Shown here piece after piece: positions 17,594 to 26,900 of a stretch of DNA of 64,000 nucleotides. The notes below the pieces were generated by a model. The model was not told the DNA's origin. It saw nothing but the letters and a program-made list of their open reading frames with translations, and did no database searches. Origin of the DNA: UMGS1002 sp045586785. Lineage in GTDB: Bacteria; Bacillota; Clostridia; Oscillospirales; CAG-272. Position numbers and translations under genes: made by a program. The DNA lies in the NCBI GenBank assembly GCA_045586785.1, contig JAZNBA010000072.1, positions 1 to 64,000 of the forward strand. The letters are read 5' to 3'. Every line of letters starts with the position of its first letter. Position 1 is the stretch's first letter.

Positions 17594-19164
17594 TGAATAA
17601 CTCCTTTAATGCAGAGGTCGGAAACAATACCGAGTATTCGAAAAAGAAATTTCCGGAAAATATAAGCGTTCGCTGGACTCTGTTTTATATGCTTGCGGTT
17701 TTTATAATTTTTTCGTTGGTGGTCATCTGGTTGTTTCAGGTCAAGCTGCTGGGGCTGTTTTATGAAAACGAAAAACGTTCGGAGCTTGAGCGGGTGGCAG
17801 ATTCCATTGAGACGCACATAGATGACGAATCACTTGAATCCATAGCGTATCAGTGTGCGGTTGATTATAGTATCTGTATACGTATAATGCGCATTGACGG
17901 CAATACCGCCTATGAGCAGGTGTCGGTGGACGTGGTGGAGGACTGCGTTCTGCACCATATTACCAACGATTATGTATCTGTTTTATATCGCCGTGCCATG
18001 GAAAATTCGGGGGAGTATGCCGAGAAAAAAACTCGCGCAGAGCTTCACGAGTCGGGGTTCTATCATCCGCCGTTCTATTTTTCACCTGAAAGCGGTAAAG
18101 TGGCTGCGGCTGATATGGCAGTCGAAAGCAATATTTTCATACGTCTTGTAAGAAATGGGGATAATGAAAAGTTTGCTATAATGCTCAGCGTTGAAATGAC
18201 GCCTATGAGCGCGATCACCAGAATGCTGTCTACTCAGTTTATCTGGATCGCGGCGGTGCTGCTCAGCGGAGCACTGATACTGGCTTTTATCATTGCAAAA
18301 TTTATTTCCACCCCCATTGAGCGTATGAACAGATCCGCCAAGCGATTGGCGGCAGGTCATTATGACGTGGATTTTTCGGGCGAGGGCTTTAAGGAGACAC
18401 GCGAGCTGGCGGAAACGCTTAACTATGCCGCGTCGGAGCTATCCAAAAATGACAGGCTTTCAAAAGAGCTTATTGCCAATATTTCGCACGATCTGCGTAC
18501 ACCGCTGACTATGATCACGGGATACAGCGAGGTCATGCGCGACATACCGGGAGAGAACACTCCTGAAAATGTGCAGGTAATAATTGACGAGGCAAACCGT
18601 CTGAGTGAGCTTGTAAGCGCGTTGCTTGATCTGTCCAAGCTTCAGGCGGGCGCGGGACGGCTTGATATAAGCCGCTTTGATCTTACCGAAACTATTATGG
18701 ATGCCATGTACCGCTATTCCAAGCTTACCGAGCGCTATGGATATCGAATAGAATTTTATTCGGACCGTAACGTTATGATCGATGCCGACAGAGCAATGCT
18801 TTTGCAGGTGCTTTATAATCTTATAAACAATGCCATCAACTATATAGGCGAAGATAAGCTTGTTATAGTTGAACAAACGGTAAAGCAAGATGCGGTGCGC
18901 ATATCCGTTACCGATCACGGCGAGGGAATAGCTCCCGAGCAATTGCCGTATATTTGGGATCGTTACTATAAAGTAGACAAGGTTCATCGCCGCGCAACGG
19001 TAGGTACGGGTATAGGCTTGTCTATCGTTAAGGGCGTGCTTGAATCTCACGGAGCGGCATACGGTGTTGACAGCACTCCGGGCGTCGGCTCAACCTTCTG
19101 GTTTGAGATTTCCGTGCCGCAAATTCAAAATCCAATTCAGCAAGAGGAACAAAACAATGGGTAA
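17593..19164 (+). CDS. Sensor histidine kinase
   Basis: 523 residues. Membrane helix about 28-50, an extracytoplasmic sensor of about 160 residues with no recognised fold, second helix about 213-236, HAMP linker to about 285, HisKA with His299 in ISHDLRTP, and an ATPase domain with N-box LYNLINNAINYI, G1 DHGEGIAP and G2 GTGIGLSI. It phosphorylates the upstream response regulator. The gene overlaps the regulator by one base and the sortase gene by 8 bases, making a tight three-gene unit. The signal is unknown. Confidence 0.94.
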   Translation: MNNSFNAEVGNNTEYSKKKFPENISVRWTLFYMLAVFIIFSLVVIWLFQVKLLGLFYENEKRSELERVADSIETHIDDESLESIAYQCAVDYSICIRIMRIDGNTAYEQVSVDVVEDCVLHHITNDYVSVLYRRAMENSGEYAEKKTRAELHESGFYHPPFYFSPESGKVAAADMAVESNIFIRLVRNGDNEKFAIMLSVEMTPMSAITRMLSTQFIWIAAVLLSGALILAFIIAKFISTPIERMNRSAKRLAAGHYDVDFSGEGFKETRELAETLNYAASELSKNDRLSKELIANISHDLRTPLTMITGYSEVMRDIPGENTPENVQVIIDEANRLSELVSALLDLSKLQAGAGRLDISRFDLTETIMDAMYRYSKLTERYGYRIEFYSDRNVMIDADRAMLLQVLYNLINNAINYIGEDKLVIVEQTVKQDAVRISVTDHGEGIAPEQLPYIWDRYYKVDKVHRRATVGTGIGLSIVKGVLESHGAAYGVDSTPGVGSTFWFEISVPQIQNPIQQEEQNNG

Positions 19165-20137
19165 GGCAAAAACCATGAAAATAGTGCGCATTGCGCTTAT
19201 ATGTGTGTTCGCGGCGGTTTTTATTGTCAGTGCGGTGATGCTGGCAAGCACACTGATAGAATACCGCGCCGCGGAACAGCTGTACGGAAATGTGCAAAAT
19301 GACTTTATGAACGAGGTTATTATGGGAAACAACGGCGGAGATGCCGAGCAGAATACAGCAAAGGATGTCTGGACAAGAGGACCTGAGGGCGTTGATGTGA
19401 CACCTCCCGAAACTCAGCCGTCAGCACCTGCCGACACTACCGCTCCCGGTCAGACCCCCGGTGATACCGCGTCTTCCGTTACACCGAGTGACAGCAATGT
19501 TACCACCACCGCGCCAAAACCTGTTGAGCCGGTATACAGTGAGCGCTTTATAAATGCCTGCAAGTTTATCAATGAGCTTAAAGCGGTAAATCCGCAGGTC
19601 GTCGGATACATTTATATTGAGCTGAGTGCTACCGACCAGAGCAAAAATATAAGTTATCCGCTGGTGCAGGGCGACGATGACAGCTATTATGTTGACCATG
19701 CGTACGATAACAGCGAGCTGAAAGCAGGCGCGATCTTTATGGATCACAAGTGTTGGGCAAATCTTGCGAGAAACCGCGTATCTTTGGTTTACGGTCACAA
19801 TATGAACAACGGCGCTATGTTCCATAATTTAAAGTATCTCAAGCAACGCGAATATTTTGAAAACGCCAAGATAACGGTTTATACGCTGGACGGCATTTTC
19901 AGCTACCAGCCTTTTGCAATATACAACACGGTAGCAACGGGCAATTACAGCCATATGTTCTTTCAGTCCGATGCGGATTACATCAACTTTTTGGACGAAG
20001 CACAACGCAAATCCGTATTCTCGCACAACCTTGAATTTTATTCGACTGACCGCATACTCACGCTTTCCACCTGCCTTAACACGTCTCCCGATGCAAGAAT
20101 GGCAGTACATGCAGTGCTTATAGGAATATCACAATGA
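19157..20137 (+). CDS. srtB: Class B sortase
   Basis: 326 residues from the ATG at 19157, inside the 3' end of the kinase gene, with AGAGGA eight bases upstream. N-terminal membrane anchor (about 10-33), a Pro/Thr/Ser-rich linker of about 90 residues, then the sortase fold with His214 (YGHNM), Cys306 (LSTC) and Arg314. Class B is supported by NPQVVGYIYI and the SYYVDHAYD segment. Sortases cut a sorting signal and link proteins to peptidoglycan or pilin. No substrate with an LPxTG or NPxTN signal is encoded nearby. Expression under the adjacent two-component system is inferred from overlap. Confidence 0.92.
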   Translation: MGKAKTMKIVRIALICVFAAVFIVSAVMLASTLIEYRAAEQLYGNVQNDFMNEVIMGNNGGDAEQNTAKDVWTRGPEGVDVTPPETQPSAPADTTAPGQTPGDTASSVTPSDSNVTTTAPKPVEPVYSERFINACKFINELKAVNPQVVGYIYIELSATDQSKNISYPLVQGDDDSYYVDHAYDNSELKAGAIFMDHKCWANLARNRVSLVYGHNMNNGAMFHNLKYLKQREYFENAKITVYTLDGIFSYQPFAIYNTVATGNYSHMFFQSDADYINFLDEAQRKSVFSHNLEFYSTDRILTLSTCLNTSPDARMAVHAVLIGISQ

Positions 20138-20964
20138 ACGAAAAAGTTTTGTCAAATGCGCTCGTTTGCCCTATATGTGAATGCGGATTTGCTGTGAAAG
20201 GCAACTCGCTTTGCTGTGAGAGCGGGCATTGCTTTGATATGGCGGCGGCGGGATATGTTAATCTCGCAAGCGCAAAGCAGGCGGGCGGAGGTGACTCAAA
20301 GCAGCTTGTCAGCTCCAGAACGGAATTTTTGGCGGCAGGTTATTACCAGCGCTTTTCGGACGAAATAAACGCCCGTGCACAAAAGTATGCTCACGCCGGC
20401 ATTATTGTGGATGCGGGCTGCGGCGAGGGCTACTACAGCAACAGAGTTGCCATGGCGGCTGAGGCGGATGTGTGCGGATTTGATCTGTCCAAGTTCGCGA
20501 TAATGGCGGCGGCAAAGGCAGCAAAAAGAAACAATATTAATTCCATGTTTGCTGTAGCGGGCATATTCGATATGCCGCTGAGAGACGGGTGCGCCGATAT
20601 GGTCATCAATCTGTTCGCGCCTTGCGCCGCCGAGGAATTTGCGCGCGTGCTGAAACCGGGCGGTCATCTTATCGTGGCAGGTGCGGGCGAGCGTCACCTT
20701 GAGGGGCTCAAGGGCGTGATATATGACAATGTCACCAAAAACGAGACCCGTGCCGATCTGCCCGATATACCGTCGCTGTCACTTGTGGAAACGGCACGGG
20801 TGTGCTATGATATAAGTATCAAGCAACGCGAGCATATAATGGCGTTATTTTCAATGACACCGTATTATTATCGTACAAGTGAATCGGGGCGTGCCGCGCT
20901 TGAAGCTACCGAAGCACTTGAAACGGTGGTCGATTTCGACATTTTTGTATATAAAAAAGTGTGA
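20134..20964 (+). CDS. rlmA: RlmA-like 23S rRNA (guanine-N1) methyltransferase
   Basis: 276 residues, overlapping the sortase gene by four bases (ATGA). The N-terminal zinc motif CPIC...CESGHCFD followed by GYVNL is diagnostic of the RlmA family. The methyltransferase core has the SAM-binding VDAGCGEGYYS (about 90-100). Family members methylate G745 or G748 in helix 35 of 23S rRNA; the Gram-positive form modifies G748 and affects tylosin-class macrolides. Which base this enzyme modifies is not determined. Its place after a sortase gene is probably only operonic. Confidence 0.87.
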   Translation: MNEKVLSNALVCPICECGFAVKGNSLCCESGHCFDMAAAGYVNLASAKQAGGGDSKQLVSSRTEFLAAGYYQRFSDEINARAQKYAHAGIIVDAGCGEGYYSNRVAMAAEADVCGFDLSKFAIMAAAKAAKRNNINSMFAVAGIFDMPLRDGCADMVINLFAPCAAEEFARVLKPGGHLIVAGAGERHLEGLKGVIYDNVTKNETRADLPDIPSLSLVETARVCYDISIKQREHIMALFSMTPYYYRTSESGRAALEATEALETVVDFDIFVYKKV

Positions 20965-20997
20965 GCGCATGACGCTTACTGTGAAAGGGAAGGACTT

Positions 20998-21714
20998 ATG
21001 AAAATTTCGGTTTGTATACCAATGTACAATGAAAGCTCCATCATAGCGGATTGCGCCAACACGCTGAGCCAATATATGTCCGCAAACTTTGAGGATTGGG
21101 AGGTGCTGTTTTCCAATGACGGAAGCACCGACGGCTGTGACGAGATAGTTCGCGGCTTGAATTTGCCCAATGTACGCGTTGTGGGTTATGAAAAAAATCA
21201 CGGCAAGGGCTGCGCGGTGCGCACGGCGATGCTGGCGGCTGAGGGCGATATTATTATGTTCACTGACGCCGATTTAGCATACGGTACCGAAGTCATCGGC
21301 CGTGTTGCTAAAATGTTTGAGGACAACCCCGATGCGGATATCGTTATCGGTTCGCGTAATATAAGCGCGGACGGCTATGAGGGCTATACGCTGATACGCA
21401 AGATAATGTCCAAAACCTACATAAAAATACTGTGCATCGCGGGCGGCTTCAAGCTGTCCGACTCGCAGTGCGGCTGCAAGGCGTTCCGACGTCATGCGTC
21501 GGATGATATTTTCTCCCGCGCAGAGGTGGATGGCTTTGCGTTTGACTTTGAGGCAATACTCTGGGCAACAAAGCTGGGATATAAGATCGTCGAGATGCCT
21601 GTCAAGGTCATAAATCACCGCGAATCCAAGGTCCGTATGGTGCGCGATACCATCAAAATGCTGCGCGACTTGCGCCGTATGAAAAAAAGAATTAATAAAG
21701 CTGCTAAGCAGTAA
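20998..21714 (+). CDS. GT2-family glycosyltransferase, dolichol-phosphate-sugar-synthase type
   Basis: 238 residues with a GT-A fold: VCIPMYNES at the N terminus, NDGSTDG, and a metal-binding TDADLAYGTE (about residue 85). QCGCKAFRR and the acidic FAFDFE segment match the ALG5/DPM1-like branch that moves a sugar from a nucleotide to a polyprenyl phosphate. It has no C-terminal membrane helices, so it works as a membrane-associated protein with basic C terminus. GGGAAGGA lies before the ATG. Last gene of the block, closed by a terminator. Acceptor and sugar are unknown. Confidence 0.88.
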   Translation: MKISVCIPMYNESSIIADCANTLSQYMSANFEDWEVLFSNDGSTDGCDEIVRGLNLPNVRVVGYEKNHGKGCAVRTAMLAAEGDIIMFTDADLAYGTEVIGRVAKMFEDNPDADIVIGSRNISADGYEGYTLIRKIMSKTYIKILCIAGGFKLSDSQCGCKAFRRHASDDIFSRAEVDGFAFDFEAILWATKLGYKIVEMPVKVINHRESKVRMVRDTIKMLRDLRRMKKRINKAAKQ

Positions 21715-21717
21715 ATC

Positions 21718-21743
21718 AAAAAACTCCCACATGGGAGTTTTTT
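21718..21743 (+). terminator. Intrinsic terminator after the GT2 gene
   Basis: ACTCCC/GGGAGT stem with a 4-nt loop, A6 before and T6 after (21718-21743). Confidence 0.9.
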
Positions 21744-21826
21744 GCAAAATTTATTTTAATCGGGAACTTTTCTTGTTTACGTGCGTTATTGTTAATGTAA
21801 TTATATTATTACAAACGGAGGCAGCT

Positions 21827-23578
21827 ATGAAAAACAGATTACTTGTTATACTTGCGATACTTACAATACTTACACTTTGCATCTTGCTGGCTTCCTGCGA
21901 GGCGGGGATACGTACGGCGAAATACGATTTTGAGATGGGTACGGAGTTCGATCTTGAGCCGTCAAGCTCAGGGGAGTGGTTCGGTGGAGCTATGGATATT
22001 ACCACTACCTGCGTATCGGGGCGCGATTATTATAAATCGTCAAGCTCCTTCGAGCCTGCGCGGGCGTATATCATTTTGCCCGACGGCACAGAGTGCTTGG
22101 CGTCAGCAGAGAGACAGCCTGCGGAAACTCAGGTCAATGTAAAAAAAGGCGATACCTTTAATGCAGGTGTCTGGGTAAGCTTGCCCGCGAAGTATGTACC
22201 CGGTGTTTACGACGTGAGAGTGGAGTGCAACGGTTCGGAGAAGCTGTTTGAGGACGTCCGTTTCAACACGCCATACAAGGATGGTGTTGAATACGTCAGC
22301 TCGGATAAAAGCATAACCGCCGAGCGCGTCAGCTTTTCTGTTGCCAACAGATATGCAATGGGCAAGACGGATATCGGCGGTGATCTTAAAATAGTTGCCG
22401 TTGCCGACAATCCCAAGTCGCTGGGTGTATTGACGGGCGGATACGGGCAGGATGGCATCAACATCGAAGGGTACGACGACGAGTTTTTCGAGAATAATTA
22501 CATCCTTATTATTTATAAGAACAGCATAAATACCGCGTTTTATTATGAAGCGTTATTGGCGGGCGCGAGTGATGACGCGGTTGACGTAGCGCTTTGCATG
22601 AAGCATTTTCCAAAGACCGAGGATGGAGGACAGCTCGGGCAGTTTATGCGCATTATGTTGCTGGAGGTGCCTGTCAAGTATTCGGGTCAGAAGGTTCGGC
22701 TGAACTATTCTTGTCCTACAAAGTATCAGAGTGGCGAGGATATAGAGATACACACGGCGAAGTATGATTTCAATATGGACACTGATATATATCTTGAGCC
22801 CGAATACGGCGGCAAGACATGCTATGCTAAAATAAACGTTGACACGGTTTGTGTGTCGGGGCGTGACCGATATTTAATCAAAAATCCGTATGAATATGAC
22901 AAAACCTCCGTTTATTTTGTTATGCCGGACGGCGAGGAGGTAAGGGCGTGGCAGATAGCAGGAACGGACTCGCCGGGGCTGAATACAGTCAAGGGCGACA
23001 GCTTTGTGACGGAACTGTATGTTCAGATACCCGTAGGATACGTTCCCGGAGTTTGCTCTGTCAGAGCTGAATACAGCGGTTCTGTCAAGATATTCGAAAA
23101 CGTAGTGTTGATGGAAAAGGCGGTGGAATATCAGACGATGCTGTATGAGATACAAGCCGAGGTCGGCAGCTTTGAGCGCGCGGACGAGCTGGGACGCGGA
23201 TACGGAGATGCCAAGTATCCTGCAAATATTTTTGTGGTGACACAGCCGAGTGAGCAACTGACGCAGATAGCTATGGGACATGGCGGCGGTAACGCTGATA
23301 TTGAAAAATATACGGCTGAGTTTTTCAGAGATAATTTTGTTATTATGGTTTATACCGAGACGGGCAGTACCGGATATGCTTTTGAGACAAAGCTGATATC
23401 GGCAGACACGGAGTGCGTAGCTATCAATACTGCTATGGTAGATTTTCCGAGAGCGGGAAGCGCTGTAGGGTGGATGCAAGAGCGTCATGCCATGCTTGTT
23501 GAGGTACCCGTCAAGTATTCGGGGCAGAGAATAGAGCTTGGCTATTCGGTGCCGTTGAGCTCAGTTAATGATAATTGA
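21827..23578 (+). CDS. Lipoprotein built of two tandem repeats, unknown function
   Basis: 583 residues from the ATG at 21827 with ACGGAGG upstream. Lipobox LLASC puts the lipidated Cys at 24. The rest is two copies of one unit, about 28-305 and 308-575. Each copy opens with TAKYDF, holds VSGRD, a KYVPGVY or GYVPGVC motif, an acidic DxEFF/AEFFxxN segment, and ends with LEVPVKYSGQ. The copies are clearly diverged, so the duplication is not recent. It is predominantly beta-like and outside the membrane. No family was recognised. The gene stands alone between a terminator and the rpoB leader. Confidence 0.75.
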   Translation: MKNRLLVILAILTILTLCILLASCEAGIRTAKYDFEMGTEFDLEPSSSGEWFGGAMDITTTCVSGRDYYKSSSSFEPARAYIILPDGTECLASAERQPAETQVNVKKGDTFNAGVWVSLPAKYVPGVYDVRVECNGSEKLFEDVRFNTPYKDGVEYVSSDKSITAERVSFSVANRYAMGKTDIGGDLKIVAVADNPKSLGVLTGGYGQDGINIEGYDDEFFENNYILIIYKNSINTAFYYEALLAGASDDAVDVALCMKHFPKTEDGGQLGQFMRIMLLEVPVKYSGQKVRLNYSCPTKYQSGEDIEIHTAKYDFNMDTDIYLEPEYGGKTCYAKINVDTVCVSGRDRYLIKNPYEYDKTSVYFVMPDGEEVRAWQIAGTDSPGLNTVKGDSFVTELYVQIPVGYVPGVCSVRAEYSGSVKIFENVVLMEKAVEYQTMLYEIQAEVGSFERADELGRGYGDAKYPANIFVVTQPSEQLTQIAMGHGGGNADIEKYTAEFFRDNFVIMVYTETGSTGYAFETKLISADTECVAINTAMVDFPRAGSAVGWMQERHAMLVEVPVKYSGQRIELGYSVPLSSVNDN

Positions 23579-23600
23579 TTTGAAATATTCTATATTTTGT

Positions 23601-23670
23601 AAAACCTCTCCCGTCATCAGTCGCTTGCGATGTTTGACACACCTCCCAAAGGGGAGGTTTTTTCTTTTTT
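23601..23670. repeat. Short MITE-like inverted-repeat element with terminator-like right end
   Basis: The ends AAAACCTCTCCC (23601-23612) and GGGGAGGTTTT (23651-23661) are near-perfect inverted repeats enclosing a short central stem (CATCAGTCGCTTGCGATG). The right end ACCTCC...GGGAGGT with a long T run (to 23670) also works as an intrinsic terminator after the lipoprotein gene. Elements of this form are widespread in intergenic regions of Clostridia. No second copy was noticed in this window. Confidence 0.6.
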
Positions 23671-23740
23671 GTCTATAAATCATATTTTTATAAGAAATAA
23701 GAAGAATTTTGAAAAAATCAAAAAAATTTTGCCAAATGTA

Positions 23741-23769
23741 TTGACAAGCCGTCAATACTATGCTATAAT
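23741..23769 (+). promoter_or_regulatory. Consensus promoter of rpoBC
   Basis: Perfect TTGACA (23741-23746), 17-bp spacer, perfect TATAAT (23764-23769), about 160 bp upstream of rpoB. Confidence 0.92.
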
Positions 23770-23927
23770 TGTAAACTGCATTATAATCGCTCAGAATGTG
23801 CATTTGAGCGCTACCTATATTTGGCAAACAAGAAAGAAGTTTGTCGAAAAGCATCCCCGATACCCCTATTCTTTCGGGCCGTGCCCCCTTTGGCACGATT
23901 ACTACATTGAATGGAGTGATTGATTTA
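23770..23927 (+). promoter_or_regulatory. Long rpoB 5' leader
   Basis: About 150 nt of untranslated leader between promoter and rpoB with a CGTGCC/GGCACG hairpin at 23880-23897. There is no T run, so it is not an obvious attenuator. The whole gene-free stretch from 23579 to 23927 holds the repeat element, the promoter and this leader. Confidence 0.45.
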
Positions 23928-26900
23928 ATGGTCAATGTAAAAGAGCAAAAGCTTGGTAAGAACACTCGAATGAGCTTCTCCAAGACGCGGTCAACTCTTG
24001 ACCTTCCCAACCTCGTTGAGGTGCAGACAAAGTCCTATAAGTGGTTCCTTGAGACCGGACTTATGGAGGTACTGCGCGACGTTTCCCCCATCAACGATTA
24101 TGCCGGCAACCTTTCCATCGAGTTTATATCTTTTTCTATAGACTCCAAGCCGAAGTATCCCGTTGAGGAGTGCAAAGAAAGAGACGTAAACTACGCCGCA
24201 CCCCTTAAAGTTAAAGTCCGCTTGACAAATAAGCTTACAGGCGAGGTCAAGGAGAACGACGTCTTTATGGGCGAGTTCCCGCTGATGACCGATAACGGTA
24301 CATTCGTTATCAACGGCGCAGAGCGTGTTATCGTTTCTCAGATAATCCGTTCCCCCGGTATGTATTATGCTACCGACATAGATAAGTCGGGTAAAAGAAC
24401 ATACGCGGCAACCGTTATTCCTTACCGTGGCGCATGGCTTGAATACGAGACCGACACCAATGGTGTCATCTATGTCCGCATAGATAAAAACCGCAAGCTG
24501 CCCCTTACTATGTTCATCCGCGCGCTGGGCGTTGAGTCCAGAGAGGATATCTATGCCATGTTCGGTGAGGACGAAAAGCTTACCGCTACCTTTGAAAAGG
24601 ACGAAAGCGAGGAGCTTGCAGCGAGAAACCACACCACGGTAGGTGTTGAGGCGCTCAAGGAGATATATAAGAAGCTCCGTCCCGGCGAACCTCCGCTGGT
24701 TGAGTCCGCGCAGACACTTATCAATAACTTCTTCTTCGATCCCAAGCGTTACGATATCGCCCCTGTCGGTCGTTATAAGTACGACAAGAAGATGGCACTC
24801 CAGCCCCGTATCCGCAACCACCGTGCGGCAGATGATATCATCAGCCCTCTGAGCGGCGAGATACTGTGCGAAAAGGGAAGCGTCATCACTCCCGAGCTGG
24901 CTGATACAATTGCACATAACGCTGTTAATGAAGTACTTCTGGAGCTTGACAACGGTTACGTTGTAAAGGTATTCTCCAACAATACGATAGAGCCCGAATA
25001 TATTCTCGGCTTTGACCTCAAGGATTGCGGTGTCAGCGAAAAGGCACGCATTCCCGTGCTGCTTGAAATAGCAGAGGCTTGCGGCGGCGATGTGGACGCT
25101 ATCAAGGCTATGGCAAAAGAAAGAATTGCCGAGCTGTGTCCCAAGCATATCACCAAGGACGATATTTTCGCGTCCATCGGTTATATGATAAATATGTCCT
25201 ACGATATCGGAATTGCGGATGATATCGACCACCTGGGCAACCGTCGTATCCGTTCTGTTGGCGAGCAGCTGCAGAACCAGATGCGTATCGGCTTCTCCAG
25301 AATGGACAAAATTATCAAGGAGAGAATGACCACTCTCAGCTCTCAGGAGAATGAGAAGATCACTCCTCAGTCCTTGATCAATATCAGACCTATTGTTACC
25401 GTTATCCGTGAGTTCTTCGGCTCCTCCCAGCTGTCGCAGTTCATGGATCAGGCAAACCCTCTGGCAGAGCTGACGCATAAGCGCCGTCTGTCCGCACTCG
25501 GTCCCGGCGGTCTTTCCCGTGACCGTGCTTCCTTCGACGTCCGTGACGTTCACTATACCCACTACGGTCGTATGTGTCCCATCGAGACCCCCGAAGGTCC
25601 TAACATCGGTCTGATCTCCTACCTTGCAACCTACGCACGCATCAACGACTACGGCTTTATCGAGGCTCCTTACCGTAAGGTAGTGCACGAGACTCTCGAG
25701 GACGGTACCGTCATCAGCCGTGTTCTTGATGAAGTTGAGTATATGACCGCAGACGTTGAGGATAACTACATCATCGCTCAGGCAAACGAGCCTCTGGATG
25801 ATAACGGCGTATTCCTCTCCAACCGTGTAACCGCAAGAGATAAGACAGAGTTCATTGAAATAGATCCCGCTCGCGTTGATTATATCGACGTATCGCCTAA
25901 GATGGTCGTATCTGTAGCTACCGCTATGATACCCTTCCTTGAAAACGACGACAACTCCCGTGCGCTCATGGGTTCAAACATGCAGAAGCAGGCAGTTCCG
26001 CTTATGGTTACCGACTCTCCTATCGTTGGTACGGGTATGGAATACAAGGCGGCAGTTGACTCCGGCGTTGTTATCGTTGCAAAGGAAGCAGGCTACGTTG
26101 AACGCGTTGAGGCTAACAAGATAGTCATCGTTCGTGAGGGCGGTGTCAAGGACACATACGAGCTGCTCAAGTTCAAGAGAACCAACCAGGGCACCTGCTT
26201 CAACCAGCGTCCCACTGTTTCTCGCGGCGAGTATGTTGAAAAGGGACAGGTCATTGCTGACGGTCCCGCAACCTCCAAGGGTGAGGTCGCTTTGGGTAAG
26301 AACGCCCTTATCGGCTTCATGACCTGGGAAGGTTATAACTACGAGGACGCAGTTCTTCTTAACGAAAGACTGGTCCGCGATGACGTTTACACCTCGCTTC
26401 ATATTGAAGAATACTCTCATGAAGCAAGAGATACAAAGCTTGGCCCGGAAGAAATTACCCGTGAGATCCCCAACGTCGGTGAGGACGCGCTTAAAGACCT
26501 CAACGCCGAGGGTATTATCAAGAAGGGTACAGAAGTCCGTGCGGGCGATATCCTTGTAGGTAAGATCACACCTAAGGGTGAGACTGAGCTTACCGCCGAG
26601 GAAAGACTGCTTCGCGCTATTTTCGGCGAGAAGGCAAGAGAAGTCCGCGACACCTCTCTCCGTGTTCCTCACGGTGAGTCGGGTATCGTAGTGGATGTTC
26701 GCGTATTCTCGCACGAGCAGGGAGACGAGCTTCCCGCAGGCGTGAATAAGGTCGTAAGAGTTTATATAGCTCAAAAGAGAAAGATCTCCGTAGGTGACAA
26801 GATGGCAGGTCGTCACGGTAACAAGGGTGTCGTATCCCGTATACTTCCTCCCGAAGATATGCCTTTCCTGCCCGACGGTACTCCTCTGGATATCGTTCTT

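Noticed and set aside
25420..25530. Rifampicin resistance in rpoB
   Set aside because: The pocket keeps the sensitive Asp, His and Ser residues; the Ala in DQANPL replaces a residue that is variable among Firmicutes.
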